From assembly GCA_017548605.1 (NCBI GenBank), contig JAFYZT010000020.1:119347-183346 (forward strand): a stretch of 64,000 nucleotides of DNA. The letters run 5' to 3'. This document shows, in pieces, positions 26,283-35,671 of this stretch. Source of the stretch: Prevotella sp. (lineage in GTDB: Bacteria; Bacteroidota; Bacteroidia; Bacteroidales; Bacteroidaceae). The translations under genes and the position numbers were made by a program. The notes under the pieces are model-generated. The model was not told where the DNA came from and made no database searches. It saw only the letters and a list, made by a program, of their open reading frames with translations. Position 1 is the stretch's first letter. The number at the start of each line of letters is the position of its first letter.

Positions 26283-26322
26283 TTATTTAGAGGTAAGGGG
26301 CAAGGGGCAAGGGGCAAGAGAA
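26283..26322 (-). repeat. ggggcaa tandem words
   Basis: Plus strand aggtaaggggcaaggggcaa followed by ggggcaagag; three exact heptamers in the beta-gamma gap. The reverse complement family (ttgcccc) recurs at 29.63-29.66 kb. Confidence 0.7.
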
Positions 26323-26371
26323 TAGCCGTGTCAACGATTATTCAGTAAGCCTCATGCCTATTGCCTGGGGG

Positions 26372-27145
26372 TTATTTAATATCGGTAGTGTCTTTGAGGT
26401 CACCTTTTGGATAGAAGGGGAACATGTTCTCGGTCATCCATTCATTGGCCTGACGCGGGGTGAGTTTCCAGCCGCTGTTGCAGGTGCTGACGAACTCGAC
26501 GAGCGACGAGCCTTTCTTAGCCATGGAGGCCTCGAATGCCTTGCGCAGTGCTTTCTTCGCCTTGCGGATGGCACCTACGGTCTCCACGCTCTGACGGGTT
26601 ACATAGCAGGTACCCTCGAGCTGAGCGGCGATGTCGGCCATCTTCAGAGGATATCCGTGCAGGTCGGCCTGACGACCGTAAGGACAGGTGGCCGTCTTCT
26701 GACCTAGCAGCGTTGTCGGTGCCATCTGTCCACCCGTCATGCCATAGATAGCATTGTTGATGAAGATGATGACGATGTTCTCACCACGGTTCAGTGCGTG
26801 GATGGTCTCACACGTACCGATACATGCCAGATCACCATCGCCCTGATAAGTGAACACCAGACGGTCGGGCCACATACGCTTGATGCCGGTGGCCACAGCG
26901 GGAGCACGACCGTGAGCCGCTTCATGCCAGTCGATATCGATATAGTTATAAGCGAAAACGGCGCAGCCTACGGGCGATACGCCTACGCTCTTCTCTTCCA
27001 TGCCCATCTCTTCGATGACCTCGGCGATGAGTTTGTGTACCACGCCGTGCGAACATCCCGGACAGTAGTGCATGGGTTTGTCGTTCAACAGAGTCGGTTT
27101 TTTATAAACCAGGTTCTCCGGACTGATGATATTGTTTGTTTCCAT
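26372..27145 (-). CDS. 2-oxoacid:ferredoxin oxidoreductase, beta subunit (TPP-binding)
   Basis: 257 residues. HYCPGCSHGVVHKLIAEVIEE near the N-terminus holds the cysteine pair usual for an iron-sulfur or zinc site. The thiamine diphosphate motif begins at TYQGDGDLACIGTCE and ends with NNAIYGMTGGQM. The ATG at 27145 shares its A with the alpha-subunit stop (TGATG) and is chosen over a GTG one codon upstream. It forms the catalytic heart together with the alpha and gamma subunits in the cytoplasm. Confidence 0.93.
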   Translation of the reverse strand: METNNIISPENLVYKKPTLLNDKPMHYCPGCSHGVVHKLIAEVIEEMGMEEKSVGVSPVGCAVFAYNYIDIDWHEAAHGRAPAVATGIKRMWPDRLVFTYQGDGDLACIGTCETIHALNRGENIVIIFINNAIYGMTGGQMAPTTLLGQKTATCPYGRQADLHGYPLKMADIAAQLEGTCYVTRQSVETVGAIRKAKKALRKAFEASMAKKGSSLVEFVSTCNSGWKLTPRQANEWMTENMFPFYPKGDLKDTTDIK

Positions 27146-28230
27146 CACTTCATCAATTTAGTTTTCAATGCCTCTACAATCTCTTCGGGGTCAGGAACGA
27201 TACCACCCAGACGACCGAAATATTCCACGGGTTCTGCACCGTTGATGGCCAGACGAACGTCTTCAACCATCTGACCGGCGTTGATCTCTGCCACGAGAAC
27301 ACCTTTCTTGCCTTTGGCCATCTCAGCAATTTCCTTGGTCGGGAACGGCCACAGCGTGATAGGACGGAACAAACCCACCTTGATGCCCTGTTCACGGGCC
27401 AACTCGATGGATTTCTCGGAGATACGTGCCGCGCTTCCGAACGACACAATCATATATTCGGCATCTTCCATCTGCATGGTCTCATAACGCACCTCTTTCT
27501 CACGGATTTCCTGATATTTCTCCTGCAAGTGGATATTACGCTGTTCCATGATCTCCGGCTTCAGCTCAAGCGACGTGATGACGTTGCGCTGACGGCTCTT
27601 CGGTTTGCCGTTCGAAGCCCACGGGCACTGTGCAATCACTTCCTCATCGGTACGACGGGGCTTGTATGGCGGCAGCACCACCTTTTCCATCATCTGACCG
27701 ATGACACCATCACTGAGAATCATCGCCGGGATGCGGTATTTGAACGACAATTCAAAGGAGAGGTCAACGAAGTCCACCATCTCCTGCACCGATGAGGGAG
27801 CAAGGACGAGCACATAGTAGTCGCCATTACCACCACCACGGGTAGCCTGGAAATAATCGCTCTGCGAAGGTTGGATAGTACCCAGACCGGGACCGCCACG
27901 TTGCACGTTGACGATGAGTCCCGGCAGTTCGGCACCTGCCATATAAGCGATACCTTCCTGTTTGAGCGCGATGCCAGGACTCGACGACGAGGTCATCGCC
28001 CGCTTGCCGGCACCAGCGGCACCATAGACCATGTTAATGGCCGCCACCTCGCTCTCTGCCTGCACCACCACCATGCCGGTGGTCTCCCAAGGCTTCAGTT
28101 CGGCCAGCGTCTCAATCACTTCACTCTGCGGAGTAATCGGATAACCAAAGTAACCGTCACAGCCACAGCGGATGGCAGCGTGGGCTATCGCCTCGTTGCC
28201 TTTCATCAGTTTCACTTCTTGTTCAGCCAT
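27145..28230 (-). CDS. 2-oxoacid:ferredoxin oxidoreductase, alpha subunit (VorB/KorA type)
   Basis: 361 residues. KLMKGNEAIAHAAIRCGCDG and FGYPITPQSEVIETLAEL open the pyrimidine-binding domain; VQAESEVAAINMVYGAAGAG and TSSSSPGIALKQEG follow in the order known for VorB/KorA proteins. RGGPGLGTIQPSQSD and SDGVIGQMMEKV are also present. An upstream frame extension to 28338 overlaps the ferredoxin gene and looks unlike the family, so the ATG at 28230 is used. Substrate, branched-chain oxoacid or 2-oxoglutarate, cannot be fixed by eye. Confidence 0.93.
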   Translation of the reverse strand: MAEQEVKLMKGNEAIAHAAIRCGCDGYFGYPITPQSEVIETLAELKPWETTGMVVVQAESEVAAINMVYGAAGAGKRAMTSSSSPGIALKQEGIAYMAGAELPGLIVNVQRGGPGLGTIQPSQSDYFQATRGGGNGDYYVLVLAPSSVQEMVDFVDLSFELSFKYRIPAMILSDGVIGQMMEKVVLPPYKPRRTDEEVIAQCPWASNGKPKSRQRNVITSLELKPEIMEQRNIHLQEKYQEIREKEVRYETMQMEDAEYMIVSFGSAARISEKSIELAREQGIKVGLFRPITLWPFPTKEIAEMAKGKKGVLVAEINAGQMVEDVRLAINGAEPVEYFGRLGGIVPDPEEIVEALKTKLMK

Positions 28231-28234
28231 AACT

Positions 28235-28468
28235 TTACTCCTCCACTTTTTTACGGTACACAGTGATACACCCGTCGGGGCATACAATAGCGCACGACGC
28301 ACATCCCACACAGTCGTCAGGACGCACAGCCTCCACATACGGATAACCCGAGATGTTCACCTTTTTGGACGCCAAGGCGATGACGTCCTTCGCACAGGCA
28401 TAGATGCACAGCTGGCATCCCTTACACCTGTCGGTGTTAACCACGATAGCACCCTTGATTTTTGCCAT
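28235..28468 (-). CDS. 2-oxoacid:ferredoxin oxidoreductase, delta subunit (2x[4Fe-4S] ferredoxin)
   Basis: 77 residues with two CxxCxxCxxxC clusters: CKGCQLCIYACAKD and CVGCASCAIVCPDG. It would hand electrons from the thiamine active site to free ferredoxin. It starts the four-gene enzyme cluster and ends four bases before the alpha subunit start. Confidence 0.94.
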   Translation of the reverse strand: MAKIKGAIVVNTDRCKGCQLCIYACAKDVIALASKKVNISGYPYVEAVRPDDCVGCASCAIVCPDGCITVYRKKVEE

Positions 28469-28509
28469 AATATTAGAATTTTGTTAACGAACGGGCAATA
28501 GGCCGCGTC

Positions 28510-28689
28510 CTAAGGATTATACATGTCTTTGTTGTAAAAATTCAATATGTCGTCGAGCATCTCCTTGGCATGCACCGCCGGACTCTCCGGGTCGAGTGCG
28601 ATGGCCTCGAGATAGCAGTTGATGGCCTCCTGCCAGTTACCCTGGCGCCGGTATTCATTGCCTTTGAGGTAATAGTCGTTGGCCGTCAT
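28510..28689 (-). CDS. Small tetratricopeptide-repeat protein
   Basis: 59 residues. Residues 1-34 form one TPR hairpin ([29 protein letters not shown]) followed by a second helix pair that is incomplete. A longer frame from 28788 would overlap folD and is not family-like. The ATG overlaps the folD stop by four bases (ATGA), so translation is coupled to folD. It lies 41 bases upstream of the ferredoxin subunit; a role as adaptor is possible, but nothing shows one. Confidence 0.8.
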   Translation of the reverse strand: MTANDYYLKGNEYRRQGNWQEAINCYLEAIALDPESPAVHAKEMLDDILNFYNKDMYNP

Positions 28690-29564
28690 CGGTAAATATC
28701 TTTCTTCCCTGCTGCCAGAGTATTCTTCATGAGCGAACAGATGGTCATCGGCCCCACCCCACCCGGTACGGGTGTGATGAACGAGCATTTGGGAGCCACC
28801 TCGTCGAAGTCAACATCACCGGTCAGGCGGAAGCCGCTCTTCCGTGTGGCGTCAGGCACGCGTGTGGTACCCACGTCAATGACCACGGCACCTTTCTTCA
28901 CCATGTCAGCCTTGACAAAGCGGGGCTGTCCGATGGCGGCGATGAGGATGTCGGCCTGCTGGCACTCCTCCTTGAGAGTAGCCGAACGGCTGTGACATAC
29001 AGTAACGGTAGCATCACCGAACTGTTTCTGCATCATCAGCTGCGCCATAGGCTTGCCTACGATATTGCTACGTCCGAGGATGACACATTTCTTGCCTCTT
29101 GTGGTGATACCGTAACGCTGCAGCAATGTGAGAATGCCAAGCGGTGTGGCAGAGATGAAACAGGGCAGGCCAATAGCCATACGTCCAACGTTCACGGGAT
29201 GGAACCCGTCCACGTCCTTGCGGTAGTCGATGGCCATAATCACCTTCTGCTCGTCGATATGCTTGGGCAACGGCAACTGCACGATGAAGCCGTCAACATC
29301 ATCGTCATCATTGAGGGCACGCACCTGGTCGAGCAGTTCTTCCTCGGTCACGTCACTCTCAAAACGGATGAGCGACGATTGAAAGCCGCAGGCCTCGCAT
29401 GCCAACACTTTATTCTTAACGTATGTCTCGGAGCCACCGTCATGTCCTACGAGGATAGCAGCCAAATGAGGCCGTTTACCGCCGCTGCCTACAATGTGCA
29501 TCACTTCTTCGGCGATTTCCTGTTTGATGGCTTGCGCCGTGGCTTTTCCGTCAATAAGTTGCAT
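28686..29564 (-). CDS. folD: Bifunctional methylenetetrahydrofolate dehydrogenase/cyclohydrolase
   Basis: 292 residues, standard length. Key segments: [19 protein letters not shown] (with the catalytic Lys), [43 protein letters not shown] (NADP site) and [15 protein letters not shown] near the end. It interconverts methylene-, methenyl- and formyl-tetrahydrofolate in the cytosol. It lies 92 bases downstream of ffh on the same strand. Confidence 0.97.
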   Translation of the reverse strand: MQLIDGKATAQAIKQEIAEEVMHIVGSGGKRPHLAAILVGHDGGSETYVKNKVLACEACGFQSSLIRFESDVTEEELLDQVRALNDDDDVDGFIVQLPLPKHIDEQKVIMAIDYRKDVDGFHPVNVGRMAIGLPCFISATPLGILTLLQRYGITTRGKKCVILGRSNIVGKPMAQLMMQKQFGDATVTVCHSRSATLKEECQQADILIAAIGQPRFVKADMVKKGAVVIDVGTTRVPDATRKSGFRLTGDVDFDEVAPKCSFITPVPGGVGPMTICSLMKNTLAAGKKDIYR

Positions 29565-29656
29565 ATTTCTAATTACGAATTACGATTTATGAATTACAAA
29601 TGGTCGCTAAACGATGAAAGGGTAATCTCTTGCCCCTTGCTCCCTGCCCCTTGCCC

Positions 29657-31012
29657 CTACTTCATGGGCATATTAGGCATGTTCGGCATCTTACCCCGCA
29701 TGGCGTTCATCATCATGGCAGCCTTCGAGCCCGTCATCATCTTCATCATCTTACGGGTCTGGTCAAACTGTTTGATAAGCCTTCCCACATCTTGTACCGT
29801 GGTGCCGGAGCCTTTGGCGATACGCATGCGGCGGCTCTGGTTGAGGATTTCGGGATTCGAACGCTCTTTGGGTGTCATACTGCGGATGATGGCCTCGATA
29901 CCCTTGAAAGCATCGTCGTCGATGTCAATATCCTTGAGGGCCTTGCCCACACCCGGAATCATCGATGCCAGGTCCTTGATATTACCCATCTTCTTAATCT
30001 GCTGAATCTGACCAAGGAAGTCGTCGAAGTCAAACTTGTTCTTCTGTATCTTCTTCTGCAGACGCAGGGCCTCCTGCTCGTCGAACTGTTCCTGTGCACG
30101 CTCCACGAGACTGACGATGTCGCCCATGCCCAGGATGCGGTCAGCCATGCGCGAGGGGTGGAAAGCGTCAATGGCCTCCATCTTCTCGCCCGTACCCACG
30201 AACTTGATGGGTTTGGTAACCACCGTACGTATAGAGAGCGCCGCACCACCGCGTGTGTCACCGTCGAGCTTGGTGAGCACCACGCCATCGAAGTCCAACC
30301 GATCGTTGAATTCCTTGGCGGTGTTGACGGCATCTTGACCCGTCATCGAGTCAACCACGAAGAGGGTCTCATCGGGCTGCAACGCTTCTTTGAGCGTCGC
30401 TATCTCGTTCATCATCTCCTCGTCGATGGCCAGACGACCGGCAGTATCCACGATAACCACATCGTGTCCTTTTGCCTTAGCCTCTTGCAGGGCGTGCTTG
30501 GCGATAGCCACCACATCCTTGCTCTCGGGCTCTGAATATACAGGTACGCCGACGCTTTCGCCGACAACGATGAGCTGTTGTATGGCTGCCGGACGATAGA
30601 CGTCGCAGGCCACGAGCAATGGATTCTTGCGCTGCTTGCGCTTGAGCAAATTGGCCAGTTTGCCACTGAACGTCGTCTTACCGGAGCCTTGGAGACCCGA
30701 CATGAGGATGATGGCAGGCTTACCTTCAAGGTTGAGACCTACGGCCTCGCCGCCCATCAGTTCGGCCAGTTCGTCGTGGACTAGCTTCACCATCAGTTGT
30801 CCGGGCTTCACGGCGGTAAGCACGTTCATACCCAAGGCCTTTTGTTTCACCTTATCGGTGAACGTCTTGGCCACTTTATAGTTGACGTCGGCGTCGATGA
30901 GCGCGCGGCGCACGTCTTTCATCGTCTCGGCGACGTTGATTTCGGTTATTTTTCCTTCACCTTTCAGTATTTTGAAAGAGCGTTCTAACCGTTCACTAAG
31001 ATTTTCAAACAT
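29657..31012 (-). CDS. ffh: Signal recognition particle protein Ffh (SRP54)
   Basis: 451 residues: N domain, G domain with [15 protein letters not shown] (G1), [13 protein letters not shown] (G3) and [12 protein letters not shown] (G4), and a Met-rich M domain starting near residue 330 that ends in [19 protein letters not shown]. The M domain binds signal peptides and SRP RNA. A TACATTTG -7 box at 31079-31086 lies in the 164-base gap upstream. No SRP RNA gene was recognised nearby. Confidence 0.97.
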   Translation of the reverse strand: MFENLSERLERSFKILKGEGKITEINVAETMKDVRRALIDADVNYKVAKTFTDKVKQKALGMNVLTAVKPGQLMVKLVHDELAELMGGEAVGLNLEGKPAIILMSGLQGSGKTTFSGKLANLLKRKQRKNPLLVACDVYRPAAIQQLIVVGESVGVPVYSEPESKDVVAIAKHALQEAKAKGHDVVIVDTAGRLAIDEEMMNEIATLKEALQPDETLFVVDSMTGQDAVNTAKEFNDRLDFDGVVLTKLDGDTRGGAALSIRTVVTKPIKFVGTGEKMEAIDAFHPSRMADRILGMGDIVSLVERAQEQFDEQEALRLQKKIQKNKFDFDDFLGQIQQIKKMGNIKDLASMIPGVGKALKDIDIDDDAFKGIEAIIRSMTPKERSNPEILNQSRRMRIAKGSGTTVQDVGRLIKQFDQTRKMMKMMTGSKAAMMMNAMRGKMPNMPNMPMK

Positions 31013-31078
31013 TGTGGGTTTTTCGAATTTTGTTCACTAAATGCCTATTGGATAAATGCTTCAAGCATATATATCATG

Positions 31079-31086
31079 CAAATGTA
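31079..31086 (-). promoter_or_regulatory. Putative -7 promoter box upstream of ffh (TACATTTG)
   Basis: Matches TAnnTTTG on the minus strand about 70 bases before the ffh start. No TTTG -33 box is visible at the right spacing. Confidence 0.45.
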
Positions 31087-31176
31087 AGCAAAAAAGCGTT
31101 ATCTCACGTCTTTCGCCCTGTGTATTTAAAGAATTTTAACCCATACATGATGTATAAAAAGAACAAGTTCTTTTTG

Positions 31177-32787
31177 TTAATCCTTTCTAACTTTCCTATA
31201 TTTCTGATTTTTGCTGTTGGGCTTGTCTGGTTCCGTCATCTCAAGGAAACCCAATTGCACCAATGGCTTTATTTGGTTTGCTATATTTTTTGAGTTGTAA
31301 GCATATCCTACATGCTCAAGGATTTCTCTGGCACTTCTGGGAATGCTACAGAATTGAATAACATTCTTTTGAACCCCACTAAGTGACTTATAAGAAACGT
31401 GTTGTGTCTCTATCACATCATCTCTGTCTTCTCTGTCTCTTTTAAGACCTTGATTTTTTTTCAAGTCGTTGCTTTCTAACGTTTTATCTCTGTCTTCTCT
31501 GTCTCTTTTATTTCTATCATCTCTGTCATTATCTCTATCATTTTTGACATCAGTTACCCCCGCATTTCTGCGCTCTACCGTTACAATAAACTCATTAAGC
31601 GTTTCATCATTTTCGAATATTAAGCCGGGCGTGAATTTCAAGGCCCTTGTGATGCCGCTTCCAGCACCCGTGTAAGGCAAGAGATTGATGCCATGATTGA
31701 ACAGCAACTTGTTCCTTGGTACAGATGCACCGCGCTTAATGCTTTCCATACTGACACCTTCCGGCAACAATCCTGGACTATGTATTTCAATTCTGTTGTC
31801 AAAGATAAACACTCGCAGTGGTGCTTCTATTACATACGAGCGATGTAGAATGCCATTCGTAACAATCTCTGACAAACTGGCTGTTGAAACCTCCAACTCG
31901 CCCTGACTGTTAAAGTCCTTTTCCACCTGCTTCTTGCGAAGATTTCTGGTCAAGAATGAAATGATATAGTTATACAAATGTACGGCATTACCATCTGCGT
32001 CATTTCCACTTTTATCGCGGAACTCAGTACCCCCAATGCTATTACCCACAAAACTGATACATCTCACCGTAAAGGCTGGCAACCAGCGTTGAGGATATTT
32101 CCCCATCAGCATCAAGGCTGCCACTGTCAGAGTACCGTCCTCCATAATCAAACCATTGTTCTTCAAGATTCCCTCTGGTGTTTGACTGAGGATACCAGCA
32201 ATCTCGTCAAGACTCCTATGTCTCAATTCCATTATGGACAACTGTTGTCGCTCAAAATCGTTACGAAACCTATTGAGCAGATAGTCACTCAAGGTATTCT
32301 CATCCAAATCCTTGATGCTGGTACCATTCACAGGCATGCTGTCAGGATGCATCTGTCCATTCTCCATCAGCATGGCTATCAGTTCGGCATTGTCAAACAC
32401 CTTGCGCTTGTCGGCACCCTGTTTCACCCACACAATACCTTTGCTGTCACGATAAGGCTTGTTTCTGCCTTGCTTGACTGTTGCCACCACAATGACTCCA
32501 CCCTTCATCTGCACATTCTTGATGTCGAGCAATATTTGAGGCACTACACCTTCCGATGCCAGGCTACCCAACAAGTTCGTTGTCTCTTGTACCTCAACAA
32601 AGGAGAGCGGATTGATGCGTCCCGTCTTGTCATCAATACCTATCACTATCATTCCGCCACGAGAATTGCTTAGCGCCACCATCTCACAACTCACATCATA
32701 CTTGTTGTCGCGAGTCACACGTTCTTTGAACTGCACTCTTGTCTGTTCAGCAGTGTCCCTTAGCCTCAGTATGTCTTCTTTAGTCAT
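31177..32787 (-). CDS. AlbA_2 (Schlafen-type) domain protein with GHKL-like ATPase region and winged helix
   Basis: 536 residues. The AlbA_2 domain covers about residues 5-120 (EQTRVQFKERV, then EMVALSNSRGGMIVIGIDD). A GHKL-like part follows near 290-390 (ALSEIVTNGILHRSY, with N as metal ligand position, and VFIFDNRIEIHSPG LLPEGV). Residues ~420-465 are a charged linker of Arg/Asp repeats (DRDNDRDDRNKRDREDRDK), encoded by a 24-base direct repeat. A winged-helix-like C-terminus (ILEHVGYAYNSKNIANQIK) ends the protein. Such proteins are annotated as ATP-binding or transcriptional regulators, and are frequent in mobile or defence-rich regions. It lies 86 bases after the DUF1848 gene. Confidence 0.8.
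   Translation of the reverse strand: MTKEDILRLRDTAEQTRVQFKERVTRDNKYDVSCEMVALSNSRGGMIVIGIDDKTGRINPLSFVEVQETTNLLGSLASEGVVPQILLDIKNVQMKGGVIVVATVKQGRNKPYRDSKGIVWVKQGADKRKVFDNAELIAMLMENGQMHPDSMPVNGTSIKDLDENTLSDYLLNRFRNDFERQQLSIMELRHRSLDEIAGILSQTPEGILKNNGLIMEDGTLTVAALMLMGKYPQRWLPAFTVRCISFVGNSIGGTEFRDKSGNDADGNAVHLYNYIISFLTRNLRKKQVEKDFNSQGELEVSTASLSEIVTNGILHRSYVIEAPLRVFIFDNRIEIHSPGLLPEGVSMESIKRGASVPRNKLLFNHGINLLPYTGAGSGITRALKFTPGLIFENDETLNEFIVTVERRNAGVTDVKNDRDNDRDDRNKRDREDRDKTLESNDLKKNQGLKRDREDRDDVIETQHVSYKSLSGVQKNVIQFCSIPRSAREILEHVGYAYNSKNIANQIKPLVQLGFLEMTEPDKPNSKNQKYRKVRKD
31420..31509 (-). repeat. 24-bp direct repeat inside the AlbA_2 gene
   Basis: The plus-strand words atctctgtcttctctgtctc plus tttt occur at 31420-31443 and again at 31486-31509, and encode the Arg-Asp-rich linker twice. 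Repeat slippage here would change linker length in frame. Confidence 0.75.
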
Positions 32788-32873
32788 ATCTTGTATTCAC
32801 TTATTTCAATAACGGTTAGTTCCCTTTTCTATGGTTCTACAACTATGGTTGTAAGATTCTATCCATGAGTCTT

Positions 32874-33923
32874 TTATCCAATTATACTTTCGCTCTCTTC
32901 GCTGTGCTTATCCTTGTTCTTAAGGACTGCCTCTCTACTGGTATTTGCATAACAATATACACACAAGTGACGACAGGTGTTATACATACCAATGTCTTTG
33001 CTGACCATGCAACCACAAATTTTACGCTGTCCAGTATCTTTCACATTCTTGGGCTTCTGTGGGATAGGAGGAATCTCTCCAAACATATCTTTTTCTGGCC
33101 ATCTCAGGGTGTGAAGATAGTAAACCAGTTCCTTGTCATTTGCAAAGATACGCTTCATTAGTTCGCCATCAATACAGCGATTGTGCGATATGCCATATTT
33201 GTCTAAGTCCACTTCTTCAGCACAAGTGGCCATTTCCAAATTCCATTCATCTTGTTTCCATATTTCTCGCAACTTTACCAATCCTTCTACGATTTCAGTC
33301 CGTTGGGCATCCGTCATTTCCGCCAGTTCCACATTCTCTTTAGTGTAATAAGGTGTTTCTTTCACCAGATTATTTTGAACCTTCCGATACGCTTTAACAT
33401 CAACGAAACTGAAAACCAACTTGTCTGTATATCCTTTCAGTTCATTGCCAATATGCCATATTTTAGTCAATAGCATACGGGGAGTTAGTTGAGGAGTTAC
33501 AATCATTGGATCAAAACGCCAGATAACCCGTTCTTTACCTATCAATAAAGATAGTTGCTTAAATGTTTCTATCCGTTTTGCCACAGATGGGACATTAGGC
33601 TCAAAGCCTTCCTTCTCATAATCGTTCAGTGTTACTTGGAAATAGTAATGGATGCCTCGCTTATCCAATTCAGGCAGATAAGGGATAATCGGTTCTGGAT
33701 TCTTTGTCCAAAATACTATAACCTTGCAGTTCTTGAATGATATATACATGGGCTGCTGGTTAAACGGATTGTACCACACACAATAGCCTTTAGTCAAACG
33801 GTTAAAAAACCATTTGGCATAAAAGGCTGGTATATCCGTTGAGCGACTGGCTGAGATTATGACTGGAGCAATTGCTACAACCTTTTCGCCTTGTTGATTT
33901 ATAATTATCTCTTTATTGTTCAT
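32874..33923 (-). CDS. DUF1848 family protein with C-terminal Cys cluster
   Basis: 349 residues. The family pattern is visible in the N-terminal half: PVIISASRSTDIPAFYAKWF, VIVFWTKNPEPIIPYLPEL, YYFQVTLNDY and VIWRFDPMIV. The C-terminus carries C303, C305 and then C317-x3-C321-x2-C324 in NTCRHLCVYCYANTS. That last spacing equals the radical-SAM iron-sulfur motif, although it is at the wrong end of the protein for a typical member. The function of the family is not known to me. It overlaps the upstream gene by four bases (ATGA), so it belongs to the accessory operon. Confidence 0.85.
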   Translation of the reverse strand: MNNKEIIINQQGEKVVAIAPVIISASRSTDIPAFYAKWFFNRLTKGYCVWYNPFNQQPMYISFKNCKVIVFWTKNPEPIIPYLPELDKRGIHYYFQVTLNDYEKEGFEPNVPSVAKRIETFKQLSLLIGKERVIWRFDPMIVTPQLTPRMLLTKIWHIGNELKGYTDKLVFSFVDVKAYRKVQNNLVKETPYYTKENVELAEMTDAQRTEIVEGLVKLREIWKQDEWNLEMATCAEEVDLDKYGISHNRCIDGELMKRIFANDKELVYYLHTLRWPEKDMFGEIPPIPQKPKNVKDTGQRKICGCMVSKDIGMYNTCRHLCVYCYANTSREAVLKNKDKHSEESESIIG

Positions 33924-35665
33924 AAGATTTCTCTCTCTTGCTTGCTCCTTGATATTTCTCCCAATTTATTCTCTATCATCAATGTAATATTGTTATTCTG
34001 ATATATTACGTTTGTAAATGTTTTTGGCATATCTGCAAAACCAACCCAAGCTCCCCACAACATAAAGGCATATGCCTTATTAGGATACTTCTTAATCATC
34101 ATATATCTTTCCATCTGATCAAAGCCTAATGGCTTTACGAAAAAGGACATAACAGATTGGAAGATTGGCATTCCTTCTGGGATGGAAAAATGGTCAACTC
34201 GTTGATTCTTATATAACCAATATTCGCGTAATGCATTTATTATCTTTTTCCCATCATCGGTATCTGACAACGGAGTATTTTTAAACAACTTTGCCGATTC
34301 TTCTAAAACCTGTAGAACATAATATTCCGATAATTGCTTGGAAGATGAGGCGTTTAAAATGCCTTTTAGCAATCCATTAAAATAGCATATTTCCGGATTA
34401 TTTTGTTCATTTAACAAACAAACTGAATCAGACATGGCAACTTGGGAAAGGTCTAAAATATCTCCGTTTGTCAAACTTGAGGCATTTTTGATTAAATCAT
34501 TTAGTATATCACTTATTCTTATAAATATAGCTGATAAAGTGCTGTCGTATTTGTTAGAATCATTATTGATTTCTTGTTCAATCTGGTCAAGTCTACTGCT
34601 AAGTTGCATGTATTCAGCATTCCCATTCTCAAAATCCTTAATTATCTCCTTTAACTGTTGTTTCCGTTCAAATTCAACTGTTCCTTTTTTGAAATACAGC
34701 CTTGATTTACCCATCATTTCACCATTTGTTTTCTCTGTAGCTTTGATTTTCGATAGTTCTTTTCTAGCCTCAAGTATATTATACGACTCTTCTATCTTAG
34801 AGATTCTATTCGCTATATCTGTTATTTCCTTAAGTAAATCTTCTTTCTCATCATAACCATAAGATGAATTCTCATGCCTCATCTCCTCTGAACGCATTCT
34901 TGCCAATTTAATGACCTCTTCATATTGGGCAACAAGAACATCAAATGAGTTGATTTTTCCAATATTCTTATAATATAGATCTTTAGTATTTCTGATTCTT
35001 TCAAATAAAGTTCTGTCTACTTCAAAAACATCACTCATCATTATTTGGGTATTTAGGCCTCCAAAAGCATTCTTCAGTTCCCTCAACTCGTTTTGTAACT
35101 GTAGACTTATTCCGTCAGATGTCGTGTATAATCCTCTAGCATAACCAACCACAGCTCCTTTAACTTTGTTATAGTTGTTGTCGAATTCAATATATGATTG
35201 TTTTTCGAAAGAAAAAGATTCCTTTAATTTTGATATAGTCGGGCGACTAACATTTATTTTAACTTTCACATAGAAATCAGACAAATACTTTTCTAAACAT
35301 TTTACTTCAAGAAGTATCTGAGATTCCGCAATCAAAGCATCTTTAATTTGGTTTGTTCCAAATCTGAAATGCACCAAGCTCTTCCTATAATAAATAGTCT
35401 GAGAGTATGTAAATGCTTTCTTCATCCCCGGAATCGGATTCATACATGTTGTATCTATCAACGTTTCGTCTACGACTAATGATATGTCTCCACCCAAATC
35501 TTCAGATGAAAGAATCAGATAATTAGATTTCTCTTTTGCTCCGCTCAAATATCTGCTTAAATTATTGCCAAAATTTCTTTCAGCATAGAATGAGAAAGGA
35601 GATATACTTTCTGTCACAAACGACTCCAAAAGATTCCATGGACTAATTTCTATATAGTATTGCAT
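33920..35665 (-). CDS. Unrecognised 581-aa coiled-coil protein of the accessory operon
   Basis: I do not recognise this protein. Residues 1-100 are mixed alpha/beta and start MQYYIEISPWNLLESFVTES; residues ~245-375 are strongly helical and charged, likely coiled coil (IANRISKIEESYNILEARKE, LKEIIKDFENGNAEY). The last 150 residues are helical with aromatic patches (AYAFMLWGAWVGFADMPKT). No catalytic motif, signal peptide or membrane span is evident. The gene is very AT-rich. It starts 6 bases after the helicase stop and overlaps the DUF1848 gene by four bases, so it is probably made together with both and could be the helicase partner. Confidence 0.75.
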   Translation of the reverse strand: MQYYIEISPWNLLESFVTESISPFSFYAERNFGNNLSRYLSGAKEKSNYLILSSEDLGGDISLVVDETLIDTTCMNPIPGMKKAFTYSQTIYYRKSLVHFRFGTNQIKDALIAESQILLEVKCLEKYLSDFYVKVKINVSRPTISKLKESFSFEKQSYIEFDNNYNKVKGAVVGYARGLYTTSDGISLQLQNELRELKNAFGGLNTQIMMSDVFEVDRTLFERIRNTKDLYYKNIGKINSFDVLVAQYEEVIKLARMRSEEMRHENSSYGYDEKEDLLKEITDIANRISKIEESYNILEARKELSKIKATEKTNGEMMGKSRLYFKKGTVEFERKQQLKEIIKDFENGNAEYMQLSSRLDQIEQEINNDSNKYDSTLSAIFIRISDILNDLIKNASSLTNGDILDLSQVAMSDSVCLLNEQNNPEICYFNGLLKGILNASSSKQLSEYYVLQVLEESAKLFKNTPLSDTDDGKKIINALREYWLYKNQRVDHFSIPEGMPIFQSVMSFFVKPLGFDQMERYMMIKKYPNKAYAFMLWGAWVGFADMPKTFTNVIYQNNNITLMIENKLGEISRSKQEREIL

Positions 35666-35671
35666 AGCACT

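Noticed and set aside
31013-31176. tRNA or SRP RNA next to ffh
   Set aside because: No cloverleaf and no SRP-RNA core sequence could be found in the gap.
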